DNA of 64,000 bases from Pieris napi (lineage: Eukaryota; Arthropoda; Insecta; Lepidoptera; Pieridae), in assembly GCF_905475465.1 (NCBI RefSeq), contig NC_062249.1, forward strand, positions 2,616,501 to 2,680,500, read 5' to 3'. The position numbers and the translations under genes are program-made. Below are positions 21,957-35,600 of the stretch, piece by piece; the stretch's first letter is position 1; each line of letters begins with the position of its first letter. Below the pieces are notes generated by a model. It saw only the letters and a program-made list of their open reading frames with translations, did no database searches and was not told the origin of the DNA.

Positions 21957-23849
21957 TTTAAAATATTTCTTCTAGCGTATCACCAAGTTTGACAGACACA
22001 GACGTTGTTCAGCAGGAAAAAAAAGTTGGTTCTCTCTGTTGTGAGTTGATCTTGCAAAAATTTGCATAAAAAGAGAAATAAATAAAGTCCGCATTCAATA
22101 AGTGCGTTAGACTTTATTCCTCGACGATAGACAATAGTGGGGTCGACAAAGATCCGACAATCGCTTATAGCTTTCAATGTGAAACAATACCCTTGCAAGT
22201 TGTTGAATGAGCGTATAGTTTCTTTTCCAATTACGATTTTATTGTATAGGGTTCATTAAACTTCATAAAATTGTGAACCTTCTTGTCCCCGCCATAAAAA
22301 ATGTGTCCTACTCTTTATACGATCTGTCTCTATTACTCATAGCGTAATCACAACATGACAGAAAGAGACAAATGAGTACTTATAAAAACAGTGTCATACA
22401 GATTTAGTTTTTGTAAATGAGGTTTTAATGTGAGCTTTGTTTATGAAGGTATATTTACTTACAATGCACTTTTGTTAGCGTATCATTTCCGTCTATATAC
22501 CTGCCATACAGAGCCCTAAGTTATGATTTTTTTATTATGTGTAGTAAGAAATATCATAATAATAATAACATAAAGTCAAAACCGCAGTCACGAACTAGAA
22601 TAATTATTTCATAAGATATATGTTACCGATATCCGATATACTTATATCGCATGAACGAGATCAAATGCTTTCACGTTTAGCACAAATCCTACGGAAAACT
22701 GTTATCAACAGATATATATATATATATAATATATTAAACCGTGTAAAACCCGGGTGAAAATAATTTGGCTGTCGCTTCAAGGAATCGAGTGAACATTTTT
22801 TGTTTCATGTATGAAGTATTAACTGCAGAATGCCTTGCAGAATCTTCAATAAAGTTTGTTTTATTTGGGTGAATAGGCTTCTGTATTTGACAGATCAGCG
22901 ATTTAATAGTCTAAGATATGCTGGCTTTCCTACTATTTACCTTCACCTTACGAGCAATTTTATGTTATTTTTGCTTTCAAACATCACACGTTACAAGGAG
23001 GACAATCAGATACTTACGAAATTATGTTATAGAAAGCATACACGTGTGAAAATAACATGAGAACTTAAGAAAGCGCAGCGCTAACCATATCCATGCAACT
23101 TCCTCACATCGAGTAGCCCGCAATATCGCAGTACACAACTTCCGAAGGAACTCTTTGTATTGTAGAAGTCGCAAGTGCCCGATAAGCATCCGCGAATGTA
23201 CAATGTAAATATATCATTATGTAGAAATAAAGAAAATAATAATAATAGCAAATAATTTACACAGCAAGGTTTCTAAAACAAAATTATCCGCGAGTCATTT
23301 TTCATCACAATTTTATTGTAAATTACCCACATACAAAAGACTTTTACTAACTGGAGTACAATGACCAATGACAGAACAGAAATATGTCCTACACAAGCTA
23401 ATCTTGCAGCATGCATTACACATTATGCGATAGAACGAATCGACTCTTCCATATATGGTCCGCAGTAGGCTGATTCATAAAGGTTACTCCCACGCGCAAA
23501 ACGAACATTAATTTATTATGTAATCATTTTCATTCCTTTCACTGAAATTAAATAATAACCGCTAATTAAATACAATGACATCAATAAGGACAAATTAATA
23601 AATTAAATATTGAGTTGCTCACGTACTATATATATTATATATAGTATTTTAAGTTTAGCTGAATTCTTCTTCCAGGGCATAATACACCAGAGGTGAGGAT
23701 GTAATGCTGAAACGACGATGCTGTATGATTGGTAAACATCATCTTTAGTTACTACGCGTTTATGGGACAAAATGCGTCATAACATTACTTTCAATCAGAC
23801 AGCCAACACAGACAACGCTCGTCTTTTGTTTTAAATTATCACAGGAATG
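21957..23849. other. Unassigned stretch
   Basis: AT-rich, with a (TA)n run near 22712-22730. No gene or defined element is recognised. Confidence 0.3.
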
Positions 23850-24215
23850 TTTGAAGTTATACTTCTTTTGGCGCGTTAGGGAAAAATGATGAGAGTAAAT
23901 TTTTACGATGCGCGCGCACACCGTCACAAAAAACCGACACCCTGAAAGTAGCATAGTCAACATTTTAAAGTATAAAATGTCCATTTCTTTAATTATGTAG
24001 AACTATTTTTTTTGTGATATTTAAATAAACATTATTTAACTAGATAATGCGTTATAATAAAACTTTCAATGATTAAATACCTTTTTTCTATTGTTAGTGA
24101 CGTTTTTCTACAAACGTAGAATAAGGCGAAAGATAAAAAAATTAAAAAGATTTTTATCTTGTTACGCCAAAGAAGTGTAACTTCTAACGCGTGTACATAA
24201 GTACACATACATGTT
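23850..24215. mobile_element. Family N MITE, reverse orientation
   Basis: GAAGTTATACTTCTTTTGGC at the left faces CGCCAAAGAAGTGTAACTTC at the right, with ACGCGTGTACATAAGTACAC outside the right end. The interior carries ATGATGAGAGTAAAT and CCGACACCCTGAA, inverted relative to the 17070 copy. Confidence 0.65.
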
Positions 24216-24224
24216 TTTTTTTGC

Positions 24225-24405
24225 GACAGATCTTTAAGCGAATACTGCGCTCTTTTCTTGACAGCCCCTTAGTTGTATCGTTTCGGATATAGATCTACTG
24301 ACAGCTGGTTCTACAAAGAGGTAGTGCGCGGCAGAAAGTGCCTTAAAAGACCTGTGTTGTGGAACGCCAGGCGTTGAGATGGAAAGGATAGTATATACAT
24401 TACGT
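24225..24405 (-). mobile_element. LINE family A relative, tail fragment
   Basis: It has GCGCTCTTTTCTTGACAG, CTGACAGCTGGTTCTACAAA and AGTGCGCGGCAGAAAGTGCC, continuing further upstream in the LINE than most copies (CCTGTGTTGTGGAACGCCAG). A matching piece lies at 34142-34260. Confidence 0.6.
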
Positions 24406-25204
24406 AATCTCTTCACGAGATATTACTCGCTTTAAGGATATGAGATATTTCTTCTATACTTTCATGCCCTGGAAATTTCCATCCCGTCCCCACTCTTTCG
24501 ATGGTAAGTGCTCTTTATGGGTTCACTGATAGAGGAGCTTAAATCGGCGTTTTTGTTTACAAACGACATACAGTTGATTACGCAATAATTAAGGATTTAG
24601 GAAAAATTGTGCAAAGCCGTATTTCTATACGTTTTATATTAAAAAATATACAAGTTGCCTCATTCTTGTAATTTCACGTTAACGCTACACGCATGTTATA
24701 CGTAATGAACGTTTAGAGACGGTACTTAAGAACTTTAACAACATAAACAAACATTAAACAGTGTAACTCGTGTAGTGTTTTAAGATTAATTAAAATCCTA
24801 CTTTTTAGATGAACTTTTTGCCGTTTGAACGTTTGCCTGTGCTTTGCCCATGCTAGTTAGATATGATTATAGATGCTTGGTTTCACGATTTAAACTAACT
24901 GTCGTGGTCTTTGGCAGAATGACCAGCGCTGTGACACACGTCTGCTACACAGCATTATGGTGAGCCAGGGCCAGTTGCTACCGCAACACACACACATTAC
25001 ACACTTATAATGTACCTTATTCCTTTTTTTGCAATCCATATTTTTTTGTTATTTTTCTGTTTTGATTATTATTATTTTGTGTGTTTCTGGGTGTGTGTTT
25101 TGTTAGTAATAAATTTAATGTTATATATCAATATTATATTTAATTAAAAATGTGTTACTAGTGACAATCACAAAATTCCATTAAATTATTTTAAGAGCAG
25201 ACAT
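24406..25204. other. Unassigned stretch
   Basis: No element or gene is recognised. Confidence 0.3.
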
Positions 25205-25370
25205 TGCCTGATTACCTGAAGCCGTAGGTTCTAGGACTTTCTGTCTATGTGCGGATTTAACACTCGCCCGTACGGTAAAGGAAAACATAGCGAAGAAACC
25301 GGCAGGCCTTAGACCCAAAAAGTCGACGGCATGTGTCAGGCACAGAAGGCTGATTACCTACTTGACTATA
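25205..25370 (+). mobile_element. SINE S1 relic
   Basis: GTGCGGATTTAACACTCGCC, GGAAAACATAGCGAAGAAAC, CGGCAGGCCTTAGACCC and GTCAGGCACAGAAGGCTGAT follow S1 body order on the plus strand. The tRNA head is decayed. Confidence 0.6.
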
Positions 25371-25722
25371 AAACAAATGATGATCACGAAACATATACAG
25401 AAATCTGAGGCTAAAACCAAAGGATTGTAGCGTATAGTGTACAAAATAATACGCCGGAAAATCGGGTTACCACCACTACACAACTTAGTTTGAAGGTCAA
25501 TAGCCGAGCTAAAAAAAGAACTTAAAAATACCCTATTAAGTCTCCAGAGAAACATTCAAATAAACACTACGTACAACTGATACTGCAAACAAAATAAATT
25601 AATCACATCTTCAACAAACAACTCTTATTTACGTTCCTTAACGGTCTTTGAACGTCTCGTGTTTTATTTATGTTTTATTAAATCAAACGACAAATAATTA
25701 TTCACTTTGAGATTATATATCA

Positions 25723-26240
25723 CTAGCTGATCTGGCAAACGTTGTTTTTGGTCTAAGATCCCGCTATACAACGACCTTCACCGAGATGCTTATTTAATTA
25801 AACTTATTTTATATATAATTTAATATGTCAATAAATATAATCCATATGGGTTGCCTAGCAAATTTCAGTCCAGAGTATTTTTAATTAATTTAAAAAAAAA
25901 ATATTTTGTATAGCGGGATCTTATACTATTGCCATGTATATTATTTATAGGTAACATTTTTTTAATTCAATAAAATTTAATATCTACTATTTAATAAAAA
26001 ATAGAAGTTGATCGTAGAGGGGTGAAAATTAAGGGTTGTATTTATTTTTGTATTCTGTATCATAAAAAATAAAAACAATTTTTTTTTTTAATTTGGGGGG
26101 CTCTCACCCTGAACATTAAGGGGGATAAAAAATAGATGTTTGATTCGCAGACCGACACACAAAATTTCACGAAAATAGGTCAAGCCATTTCGGAGGAGTT
26201 TCTTTACAAACACCGCGACACGAGAATTTTATATATTAGA
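25723..26240 (-). mobile_element. Complete non-autonomous Helitron (subfamily 3)
   Basis: Minus strand: starts TCTAATATATAAAATTCTCG and ends TTGCCAGATCAGCTAG, with A and T outside. The GTGTCGCGGTGTTTGTAAAG and GAAATGGCTTGACC motifs follow the start. The phrase AAGATCCCGCTATACAACG near the CTAG end recurs inverted about 150 bases further in. Confidence 0.8.
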
Positions 26241-29200
26241 TTATGACAACAAATATAGAATGTAAGTAAATTAAATACGTCTGAGAAATAATATTGTGTA
26301 AAAATTTACGGTTTTTCTTTTAAATAAAATGTTTTTAACGCAAAGCATGACTCCTGTCCGGCCACACCGAAGATAAAAGATCGCGATCGCGACGATCTAA
26401 ACCTAAGATATGATATTGAATCCCAAATCGTTACATTCACTATAAGTGCTATATAAATGTTTCGACGTATACCGGCAACTAACAAAAAAAGTTACGATGT
26501 CAGATGATAAAAAGACAAAAGACGGTTCATACAAAATTCCACTATAAAAAGACAATCTACATTAAAAATCGACAGAATCGAATGACAGATAGGCTATCCT
26601 ATATATAAAATGTCAAGAAGCAATGCTATCAGAAAATGACAGCTCACAGTAAACACAAATGCCAGGTATGTACCACTCAATATGGCTTTCCTGTCTAGTC
26701 TGTGAGAACGTAATATATTTCAATAGAAAAAACTACTTCCTGCCATTTAGTCATACCATTCCGTTACCCATGTTTCACTGATAAGGGTCATAGGCCAATA
26801 GTCCATGACATTTGATCGGTGATTCATCCGTATCAATGTTCCCAATGTTTATGTTACGATAATAGTATTACAATAGCTGATAAGCTTAATAGCAAATTAC
26901 GACCTAATTCTCTTTACAAGACATAAGCGGCGTCTTCGGACAGCTGTTATTTTATTTATTATAGCCTATGGTACTCCACAGTATGCCTGGCATCCTAAGG
27001 GTAATTTTTTTCTTGTAAATGTCTTCGTAACAAATGTGCAAAAAAAATTAATATATTATTAGTGTAAGGATAATGCAAATCACAGTATTTCTATAGAAAT
27101 CGTGTAGCTAAGATACAGCACTTGTTGCTTTACGCTGAGTTCATAGCAGACTGAATCAAGAACAAAGAGCTTTCATACTATCGAACACTCACAGTTCGAA
27201 CACTCTTAATAAATAGTAAGAAATCAATCATTTCTTCAGTTTGATTCTTATTATACGCTGCGGTTTCACGCTAGTTTCTGTCAAACGTGTGTTTAGGCTT
27301 TCATCGATAAATGGACTATACAAAACAGACAGCAGGTCCTGAGATAAGCGATTTCTACCAAAAAAACTTGTTTTATAGATTTTACCAGATCGGGATGAGT
27401 GCCAATTTTTGGCTTTAAAATTTGGACGTATACGATTGGTATAGCACTTTTATGTCTTTATTACTGAACAATAACATACCTTATACAAAAAAAATATTAA
27501 AGAAAACAACAACTTCCAGTTATAGACGTTTCTGGTTTAATTTTGCTTTTAAATATAATTTACATTTTATATCATATGCATTTTCACTTACAATAAGCTG
27601 TTATGCCTTTAAAAAGTGTTTGCATATTAAGCTATAGCTGTCATGGTAACTAAAGCTGCAAAAAAATCATCAAAAAAGCCTGAAACTTAGAATGAAAGTT
27701 TTCCATTTTTCCGACAGACAGAAAACTTTGTGTATCTCTTTTCGAAGGTCTCTTGTCTCAGAGGCAAAGAGTCACTTTGGGTTGTATCTTATACCTGGCA
27801 GACAATAAAGAGTAATAACTTACCATCTTCTAGAAGCATCTTTCCCAAATTATATATATAAAATAAAGTTCCTTCTCAGCACTGAACTAAAACAATGTTT
27901 TTCACTCGACTGGCTAGCGTGAATGAAATTCGGCGCCAGGTTATGCGGTCGTATATACATCACTTTTTTGATTTACAGCCACCATCCATCTTTCTCTATC
28001 TTGATGAACAATATACATCTATCTCCCTCGCATGTTCCGTATATTTACGCTGCGCGTATTACGTGATAAGAAGACATTTATCTCGTGACGCTTTCAGATT
28101 TTTGAGGTTATCCGTTATGTACAGGATGCTATTGTTAGTGAGATTACTGACAGCTTTTAATTTGATAATTAATTAGTTAGCTATGTATGGCACGCGTACA
28201 TCGTCTGCTGTGTTGCTAGGCGGTATCTTATGCCGCATTTACATTCAGCCGTAGTAAGCTAATAATGGGTCTACTTTTTTATAGGTTTCGACCCACGAAA
28301 AAGGTTAAGTAAAACAAGTTATTTATTAAATCTTATTATTTAGTTTTATAACACTACACTATAATTGTTCATTCCCTAATTAACGAATCTTTTGTGCCTA
28401 TATGTAGCTTGTATTTATTTTTTAACCCCTTTAAAAATAAATGAGAACCGCTTGAGATACTATGGTTTAAATTTTTTTATAACAATTGGAAATAATTAAG
28501 GCTCATATCGTCATGATCCTAGAACAATGTCAGATTTGAAAAAAATCCACTTTTTATCATATTCGGATACTACATTGACTAAATATTATGGCTACATTAA
28601 AAAAAAATCCATGTGTTTTAAATTTCAAATTAATCAGTCGCTAAAGTGACGGATTTGATAGACGCTCATTGATTTTTCTAGTTAACTGTGAGTTTCAAAA
28701 GAAACCCTTTTGTTTGCTTGTATGCCAATTTTCATAATAACGGAATATGAATTAAAATAATTATGACAAAAACTAACATGATTACGTACCTATATATTAT
28801 TTTGAAATGGCTGCCCAGTAAATTTTACTATTTGTCAGATCCGTCACTATTCTTCGAATATAACTATATGTGCCAAGTTAGCTAATGCTAAGCAATAAAG
28901 CAATTGAATGTTAATTACCAGGCTAGCACTTTAAGATGTTGTCATAGAAGAATCGTAGAAAGTTTTAAAAATCAGGTTGATTACGCCAACCTTTATAACT
29001 AGATTAAAATTGCGTGTTCCCTCAAGATCATCCCATTTGACCCGCCTTTCAGAAGATCGCGTTTGGCCAAAGCTTATTCCATTCACAGATATCCAGATTG
29101 AGCATTCAGATAAAAGAGCTAGCTCTGGATATCATCGTTGCTCCAGAGTTGTTCACATCTCACACTTTGCGATCAATTTTCCTTAAATTTTTATAATTTG

Positions 29201-29485
29201 TGAATCGATGTATTTTTTCCTCAGTGTTTTTTATTTGCCAATAACAAATAACATTAGGGAATTATAAAAATAATATTAAGAATTAGTACATAATTAAGAG
29301 GTTGAAAAGTTTTTATTTTATGTTAGCTCGACTTCTGCCAATTAAGTTAATTATTGGTTTCATCATTGAAATTACTATTGAGAATTCCGTTACAATGCTC
29401 TGTGCATGGGAACGGAATTACTGTTAAAAGGACACGTCAGAAAGTCATGTTGGAGATCAAATACATTATTCGCGCCGAGCAATTA
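26241..29485. other. Long unassigned AT-rich stretch
   Basis: I see no gene, no clear element ends and no splice-flanked conserved frame. The longest open frames (about 70-93 codons, such as 27895-28176) have no recognisable domain. Confidence 0.35.
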
Positions 29486-29746
29486 GGGAGCGTTCAAGTA
29501 TTACGTAACGAATTTTGGGGGGGGGGGTCATTTTGTAAAACGTTACGATGCGGGGAGGGGATTACACGTTATTGTTAATATTATTTTCGACTTACACCAC
29601 ATAATAGTAACTGAAGAGTCACTAGGTGGTCACGAAACGTTTTACTATACTTGGGTACTGAAAAACGTTACGGCGAGTTACATGGGGGAGGGGGGGGGGG
29701 GTCAATAATCTTCAAAAATTGCGTTACGTAATACTTGAACGCTCCC
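29486..29746. mobile_element. Poly-G MITE (family G), best copy
   Basis: GGGAGCGTTCAAGTATTACG is matched by CGTAATACTTGAACGCTCCC, with TTA duplicated at 29483-29485 and 29747-29749. Two long G runs sit about 35 and 200 bases in. The 3-bp TTA duplication suggests the PIF/Harbinger superfamily. Confidence 0.88.
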
Positions 29747-30535
29747 TTAGTAGGATTATTTTTAATAAACCCCGGTTTATCGCCTGTCGTGGTGTCATAC
29801 AATAGTGTTGAGAGGGGCTACCCCTTAGCTTTATCCGGGTAAAACTAACATATTTTGGCTTAAAAGTCTGCAATCTTACCAACTTCAGTAGATAAATATT
29901 AACATAATCCGTAACGACTGCTGTGGCAGAAAGTACCATAATCTCTAATAATAAAAAGTGTTCTACAGTTTACCAAGAAGCATAAAGTAAACGCTTAATA
30001 AGTTTTACACTGTAACTAAGAGGTGATAAAGACGCGATTAAATCTACGCAGCGAGTCTTTGGGGAAAATGGCTCAATAGATTTCAGGAGGCATTCCAGAG
30101 ACGGGAAACGCTTAAATAAACAGGCTTGTGGGCTGTGACGGATGCGGAAATTAACCCGAATAACTTAAAAAATTTACATACAGCATAAATTGTAAGTTGT
30201 ACATCTGAATTTAATTTAAAATATTTAAAAAATCTCTACCAGGCCGGAAGAGGTTTTTTTATTTTGTACTACCACAATAAAATAAATTTTACTTTATCAA
30301 CATTTTGATACCTCTCCATAAGATAGGGCGAAAAATTTAGTATATTTTTTTTATGTTTCATACGAAGGTATCAAAATGTTTGTAAAGAATTAACTGTATT
30401 GTGCTACACATTTAAAAATATTTTTTCCTGTCTGTACGGACTTCGCACGGGCTATATTAATAATCGAAACATTAAATAAATATCAATGTTACTCTAGGAT
30501 AGGATATGATTCATCAATTAAATTATATGTCAAGT
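29747..30535. other. Unassigned stretch
   Basis: Nothing is recognised in it. Confidence 0.3.
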
Positions 30536-30745
30536 AAGTTAAGTGATGCCGCCGCCTACCGACACTCTCAATGCCAGAGGGCTGGCGAGTGCGTTGCCGG
30601 CCTTTTAAGAATTGTTAAGCTCTTTTCTTGAAGGACCTTAAATCGAATTGGTTATTTTGGGATTATTATACATATTATTATTTGGGAAGCCGGTTCCATA
30701 TAGTGTTGGTGCGCGTTCAGCGTTCAATACGTTCAGTTTTATTAC
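30536..30745 (-). mobile_element. LINE family A tail fragment
   Basis: Minus-strand family A order: GTGATGCCGCCGCC, GCGAGTGCGTTGCCGGCC, GAATTGTTAAGCTC, AAGCCGGTTCCATATAGTG. It is a relic. Confidence 0.65.
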
Positions 30746-31829
30746 GACGGACGTCTATGTGATACATGTATAAGTATACTATACATATTACATACTTAGT
30801 CTAAATACAATCATAAATTTCCATTTCTAATAAGGAAAAAATTGAGGGTTTTCTACGTTTACTTTACTTTATTAAATATATTAATAATACTTGTATAGTT
30901 TACGTTATCCATTTCTACACAACAAATGAAAAATATCGTAAAATGTACGGCTGCAAATCTTGCTATAAATATATTAGCAATAAACAAGGCTTCTTAGAGC
31001 AACGATAATATTTTGTGACGTTATTGGTCTTGAAATAGTATCATTGCGTTTGAAATTTGTAGCACTACTACACTATGTTTTTATGAGGCCAAGTGCTATT
31101 ATTTTCAAGAACAATCTTTCGTTTCGAACAAGTTTCGTTCCTGACATTAATACCTCCCCACATTGCCAGGAGGTTCGCTAGTTGCCTAAAAGGGGACGCT
31201 CTTTCTTAAAGAACACTAACTCTCTTTCTCAAACTCAGTAATACTTCGACAACCGAGCCACATATTGGTTGAATCAATGCGCATCGCATTTATTAATGCG
31301 CATTCGCACAATACTTTCAGGTTTTAAAACTTGTACAACCCATGTTTCCCAGGCATTCCATTAACAATAATTATTTCCAAAACTTTAAATGTCCCGTCCC
31401 ATCAGACATGTATTTCCTAGTTATTTCTCCATAGATTATATCTACCCAATAGCTTCTCTAGGAACCAATAAGTATTATACCTAGAGGACTTAACCACAAA
31501 CTCATTATGGATATCATATAAATTGATAGATTATTGAAGGCGTGTTGTGTATCAGGGTTATAGGTGAACCGCAGCTGCGTATCCTTGATTAGATATTGAT
31601 TGATACAACTATACGGATAAAGTGAAATTCTGTAGTGACATGAATACCGGATATTAAGTTAATTTCATTGAGTCCAACTGCCCTGTTATGTCGTTATTTC
31701 TATAGAGTAAACTTCGTGTAATGTTCCTTGATTTAACGACGAACTCCCTAAAGCCCAATTATTTATTTTATTATTTTATCTAATACACATCTTATTCACG
31801 TAAAGAAGCTATCCTGCATATATATAATA

Positions 31830-32026
31830 GACTGATTCAAAATAAAATATTTTTTTTTACTTTTGAGTAAATATATCTAAAAAGCTTCTTTGTTAGACAA
31901 AAAAAACCTTCTAAAAAATGAGCTTGATATCTTGAAACTTGAGCTGGCGCATGGGAGGGTCCCATTTCCCATTTAAAATGCATTGAAAAAAAAAAATTTT
32001 TCTTTTTTTTTTTTTTTGAATCAGTC
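31830..32026. mobile_element. Small TA-flanked MITE
   Basis: GACTGATTCAAAA at the left faces TTTTGAATCAGTC at the right, flanked by TA on both sides. The inner ends are A/T homopolymer runs. 197 bp with no coding capacity; probably Tc1/mariner-type. Confidence 0.65.
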
Positions 32027-32989
32027 TAATATATAATTTATATAAAATAAGTCCAAGTTTCATCGGCACCACATCGATGCAAGTGTTTTCAATCCGCTTT
32101 TAGTCATTTCTAGGGAAACAACGACAATTCAGTTCCGAATGCTTTAAAATTTATTGGTTTTTATTATTATTTATAAACTATGCAACTAGAGTAAAGTAGG
32201 TTTTAAATTAAAAACTATTTTTAAACTAATAAAATATTTTTTTGTATTCGCTGAAAGTTCCGAAAGTACCGAATCGTTAATTTATTACAATAATATTCAT
32301 TATGAATGAACATAAACGGATATTCATTATATCCGTTTACGTTCATACTAATGGTTTCATTAATTTTCGTAATTTCCAAGCTTTTATTACGTCAGCCGTT
32401 CATCCCTTAATTAGGTTAATGTACGATTACAACCTCCAATTAAGCATTTGATATATTAAGCCAATTCCACTGTCTTTTGATTCGAATTAGGGCTTTTAGC
32501 TTCCACATTTTATGGTATACTTCAACTATTATTTCCGTTTATTACAAATACCCGTATTTCAAATGTCAAGTCGTCTTGAGCATTGTCAAAAAATGATTAT
32601 AGGAATTGAAACAAAAGAATAATAGATTTAAATATTAGTACCATGTATGTTACCATGGTAACGACGTTTTTCCATATAAAAAGAATCCATGAAAACAAAT
32701 TCTGTACTAACTTCAGTCTACCTTTTATAGTGTTTTGTTTCATGTAATTCACAAACACTAACTATGCAAAAAACTCAGTTTTGCATCGCGCAGCCGGGAC
32801 ATACAATGACCAATATTTAAGCTTTGACTTGTTTCAAGCTATCTTGAAATATGGTTAAAAGGAGTAGTCAGAATATTCATAACGCAAAATCACCTGCATT
32901 ATGAGTATACCCCTCATACACACCTTCACGTAAATATCACACAACTAAGTACCTAATACAATTATGTATATTCAGTACTTAGTTAAATG

Positions 32990-33110
32990 TTTATATTATG
33001 TATTTCATCTTTGGCTATATTTTTAGTGTTATTGTTTGTTTTTATATATAATTTTTGTTAGCTCAACTCTCACTTGAGGAACGTTTTAACAATAATAAAC
33101 GTTATTTAAA
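32990..33110 (+). mobile_element. LINE 3' tail
   Basis: TTTCATCTTTGGCTATATTT, AGTGTTATTGTTTG and TATATATAATTTTTGTTAGC match the insert at 39304-39407. The fragment ends in AATAATAAACG-like tail sequence. Confidence 0.5.
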
Positions 33111-33302
33111 ACAAAATATAGTTGTAAAAATGTTTGTTTAAGTCATGTTTGCTAATATAAAAATACAAAAACGCTTTATAGACTTAGAGTTTATTTTTAA
33201 AAAGCTGGTTTACGCTGGGTTACACAGTGGGCAACTTTTTAGTTAAAAGTGTCAATGGCAGGTCCAACATTCCGAAATTGAGATAAAGCTAAAGATACTT
33301 AC

Positions 33303-33389
33303 ATAATCTACCGAAGCTTAGGGACAAGCGCTTTCTGAGCTTTTGCATTTTGCTCATAGCGCCTCCCCTTTTTTCTCGCATTGTCACGC
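33303..33389 (-). CDS. Coding exon 2 of a CDK14-18-like (PFTAIRE/PCTAIRE) kinase gene
   Basis: On the minus strand TTTCTCTTTCTTCACAG precedes the exon and GTAAGT follows it, a strong acceptor and donor. The exon is open in one frame: two bases, 28 codons, one base. It encodes VTMREKRGGA and then MSKMQKLRKRLSLSFGRL. The second part resembles the N-termini of CDK14 (KMKKLRRTLSESFSRI), CDK17 (MKKFKRRLSLTLRG) and CDK18 (NKMKNFKRRFSLS), which hold a phosphorylatable R-x-x-S site. The other two frames contain stops. Its start phase fits the end of exon 1 at 62349-62412. The kinase domain would lie in later exons, probably below position 1. The family call rests on remembered human proteins and a short motif, so it is moderate. 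Confidence 0.6.
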
Positions 33390-33765
33390 CTGTGAAGAAA
33401 GAGAAAGAAAATTAATATTATGTTTACAAACATATTACAAATTACAACAACAATAGTGGAACATAAATTATTTAATAAAAATTTATTTAAAAGTAATCTA
33501 AATCAACTATTTAGTATGTATTTGTAACATGTCGGTGCGAATAAAACAGGTATGATTGCGCCATGATAGAGTGATAATTAAATTTATTATGGAAAATTGA
33601 ATATAGGAGTGTATCAAACCTATATCACGACACTTACAATTGACATCTAATGACTAAGAAATTCCATATATCAAATCTTTATACTTTATACAGGAGGAAA
33701 TCGTACAAGCGGGTATGTTTGAATAAAGTTTCTTTCTTGGCGAATCCTTTAAAGCATCAGTAGTG

Positions 33766-34007
33766 AGGGGGGGGGGGGGGGGTTTACTTTTGTAAAACGT
33801 TACGCTGCGGGGCGGGGATTAAATTACGCGTTATTGTTAATATTTTTTTCGACTTACACCACATCATAGTAACTAAAGAGTCACTAGGTGGTTACGAAAC
33901 ATTTTACTATACTTGGGTACGGTACTGTACTTGGGTACTGAAAATCAATCGTTACGGCGACTTACATGGGGGGGTCAATAATCTCCAAAAATTTCGTTAC
34001 GTAACTT
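33766..34007. mobile_element. Poly-G MITE (family G), worn copy
   Basis: A run of more than 15 G is followed by AAAACGTTACGCTGCGGGGC and AGAGTCACTAGGTGGTTACG, in family G order. The outermost terminal bases are lost on both sides and TACTTGGGTACGGTACTGT shows a small internal duplication. Confidence 0.7.
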
Positions 34008-34014
34008 CACTTCC

Positions 34015-34260
34015 TGTCCTTATTCGCTTAGCTCCTTTTCTATCCTTCTTTAAATCTCTACTGTACAAACATTACCTGTCCACATCGTATCCCTTTCTAC
34101 TAACTTACTAACACTTTTGTACTAACTGATGTAAGACTGATCTAAAATTTCGGTTCGGAAATATATCTACTGGCAGCTGGTTTAACAAAGAGATGTTGCG
34201 CATCAGAAAGTGCTTTAAAGCTCTGTGTTGTGAAATGCCAGACGAAGTTAAAAAAAGGAT
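34015..34260 (-). mobile_element. Composite of two LINE-derived fragments
   Basis: 34015-34150 repeats the segment at 1015-1135 in the other orientation (GTACAAACATTACCTGTCC). 34142-34260 matches the family A relative at 24270-24390 (CTGGCAGCTGGTTTAACAAA, CAGAAAGTGCTTTAAAG). Both are non-coding relics; the direction shown is that of the second piece. Confidence 0.45.
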
Positions 34261-34471
34261 GGAAAACAAAATGCAAATGTCCTAAGTGAACCATTATGTA
34301 ATTGACATTGCGTAGTTTTTCACGCATTCGTCTATTGCAATCTAAAAATAGCAACGGTTTCATAACCAACCCGTTAACCTCATCATTACACGTAGCAAAT
34401 CAGCCGTTTGATAACACTTTAGTACACGTAATAAACTAAAATAATTGTTATCCTTTCCTCACTTGTTGTTT

Positions 34472-34730
34472 AGACGACTCATTGGTCTAGTGGTTAGTAC
34501 CCCTGACTGCGAATCCATGGGTCCCGGGTTCGATCCCCGGCTGAGACAAAGACATCGATGTGATGAGCATTTGGTGTTGTGCTTAGGTCTTGGGTGTTGA
34601 AATATGTATTTATATGTCTATCTATCTATAATATGTATATCCGTTGCCTAGTACCCATAACACAAGCTTCACCAGCTTAGCATGGGACTAGGTCAATTGG
34701 TGTGAACTGTACAACCATAAAAAAAATGGG
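34472..34730 (+). mobile_element. tRNA-derived SINE (family S2)
   Basis: The tRNA-like head has an A box (TGGTCTAGTGGTTAGTAC) and a B box (GGGTTCGATCCCC). The body follows with TTGGTGTTGTGCTTAGGTCT, CTATCTATCTATAATATG, GTTGCCTAGTACCC and GGGACTAGGTCAATTGGTGT. It is not a functional tRNA gene because the acceptor stem has no partner and the body is SINE-specific. Confidence 0.8.
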
Positions 34731-35345
34731 AGTAAATTTAGAAATTTCCTTATTATAATTATTTCGTCTTACGTTTAATCTAGTTATATTGTCAACTCGC
34801 CGCTGTTATGTCATTCTATATAATTATTTGTTTTGTTTCTGTGAAACTGTTAGAATACATCCAATATCTTTGACTTTGTTCTGTTTCTACTTTGGGGATG
34901 TCTGTTTCCTAATACTACATAATACAATCTTTAACGTATATTAATGCTAATTTATTAATAATAGAAATAATCCCGGTTCAAACGCTGTTCAGCAATTGCA
35001 GTCAGCAACAGACTGTCAATCTTCAGTCTCTCGATACCCTTCACAGTTATATAAATAATGTAATCAATTCGCGTTTATATCATTTAAAGAAGTTTTATAT
35101 AAATACATATTTATGTGCCTATATCTGCCTAGTGTTTGAACTACGACATAGTCTATTGTTTAATGGATTTTTTTGCCAATGTGTCATGGAAAATAATCGA
35201 GATAAAATTTAAGAAATATCCCCATCAGAAACACAAAAGGCCATGTTTCATGTGTACAAATTGTAAACAATTCTCTTTAAGAATATAATATAATAAATAA
35301 TAGTTTAAAAAAACTAAAAAACACGCTTTTAAAGCACATCAAACT

Positions 35346-35526
35346 AAAAAGTGAAAAATAATTCCTAATTTAGGCTGAAAATGGTAATGAACAAAAAATA
35401 CTGGTATTATTGTGAAAAAGCGTGGGGCGCTCTGTGCAATATTCTATAGAGCAACCCAAAAAAAAGCAAAATTTGAATTAAATCTGTCCGTTTAAAGTGG
35501 GTCAAAATCGAGTCCGAAGGAGTCGG

Positions 35527-35562
<36 letters not shown>

Positions 35563-35600
35563 CTACAGGTGAAGCTAATATAAAGCGTGTAAAAATAGAT
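35346..35600 (+). mobile_element. LINE-type repeat ending in an (ACAT)n tract
   Basis: Second copy of the repeat at 18340-18630, with the same body and the same GGTGAAGCTAATATAAAGCG after the ACAT run (about 35530-35565). The run length differs between copies. Confidence 0.55.

Noticed and set aside
27895..28176. 93-codon open frame as a host gene
   Set aside because: No domain, no splice context, and composition like the surrounding DNA.
34482..34553. tRNA gene with A and B boxes
   Set aside because: The same head with the same SINE body recurs at 39807, and the acceptor stem is not closed, so it is a SINE head.
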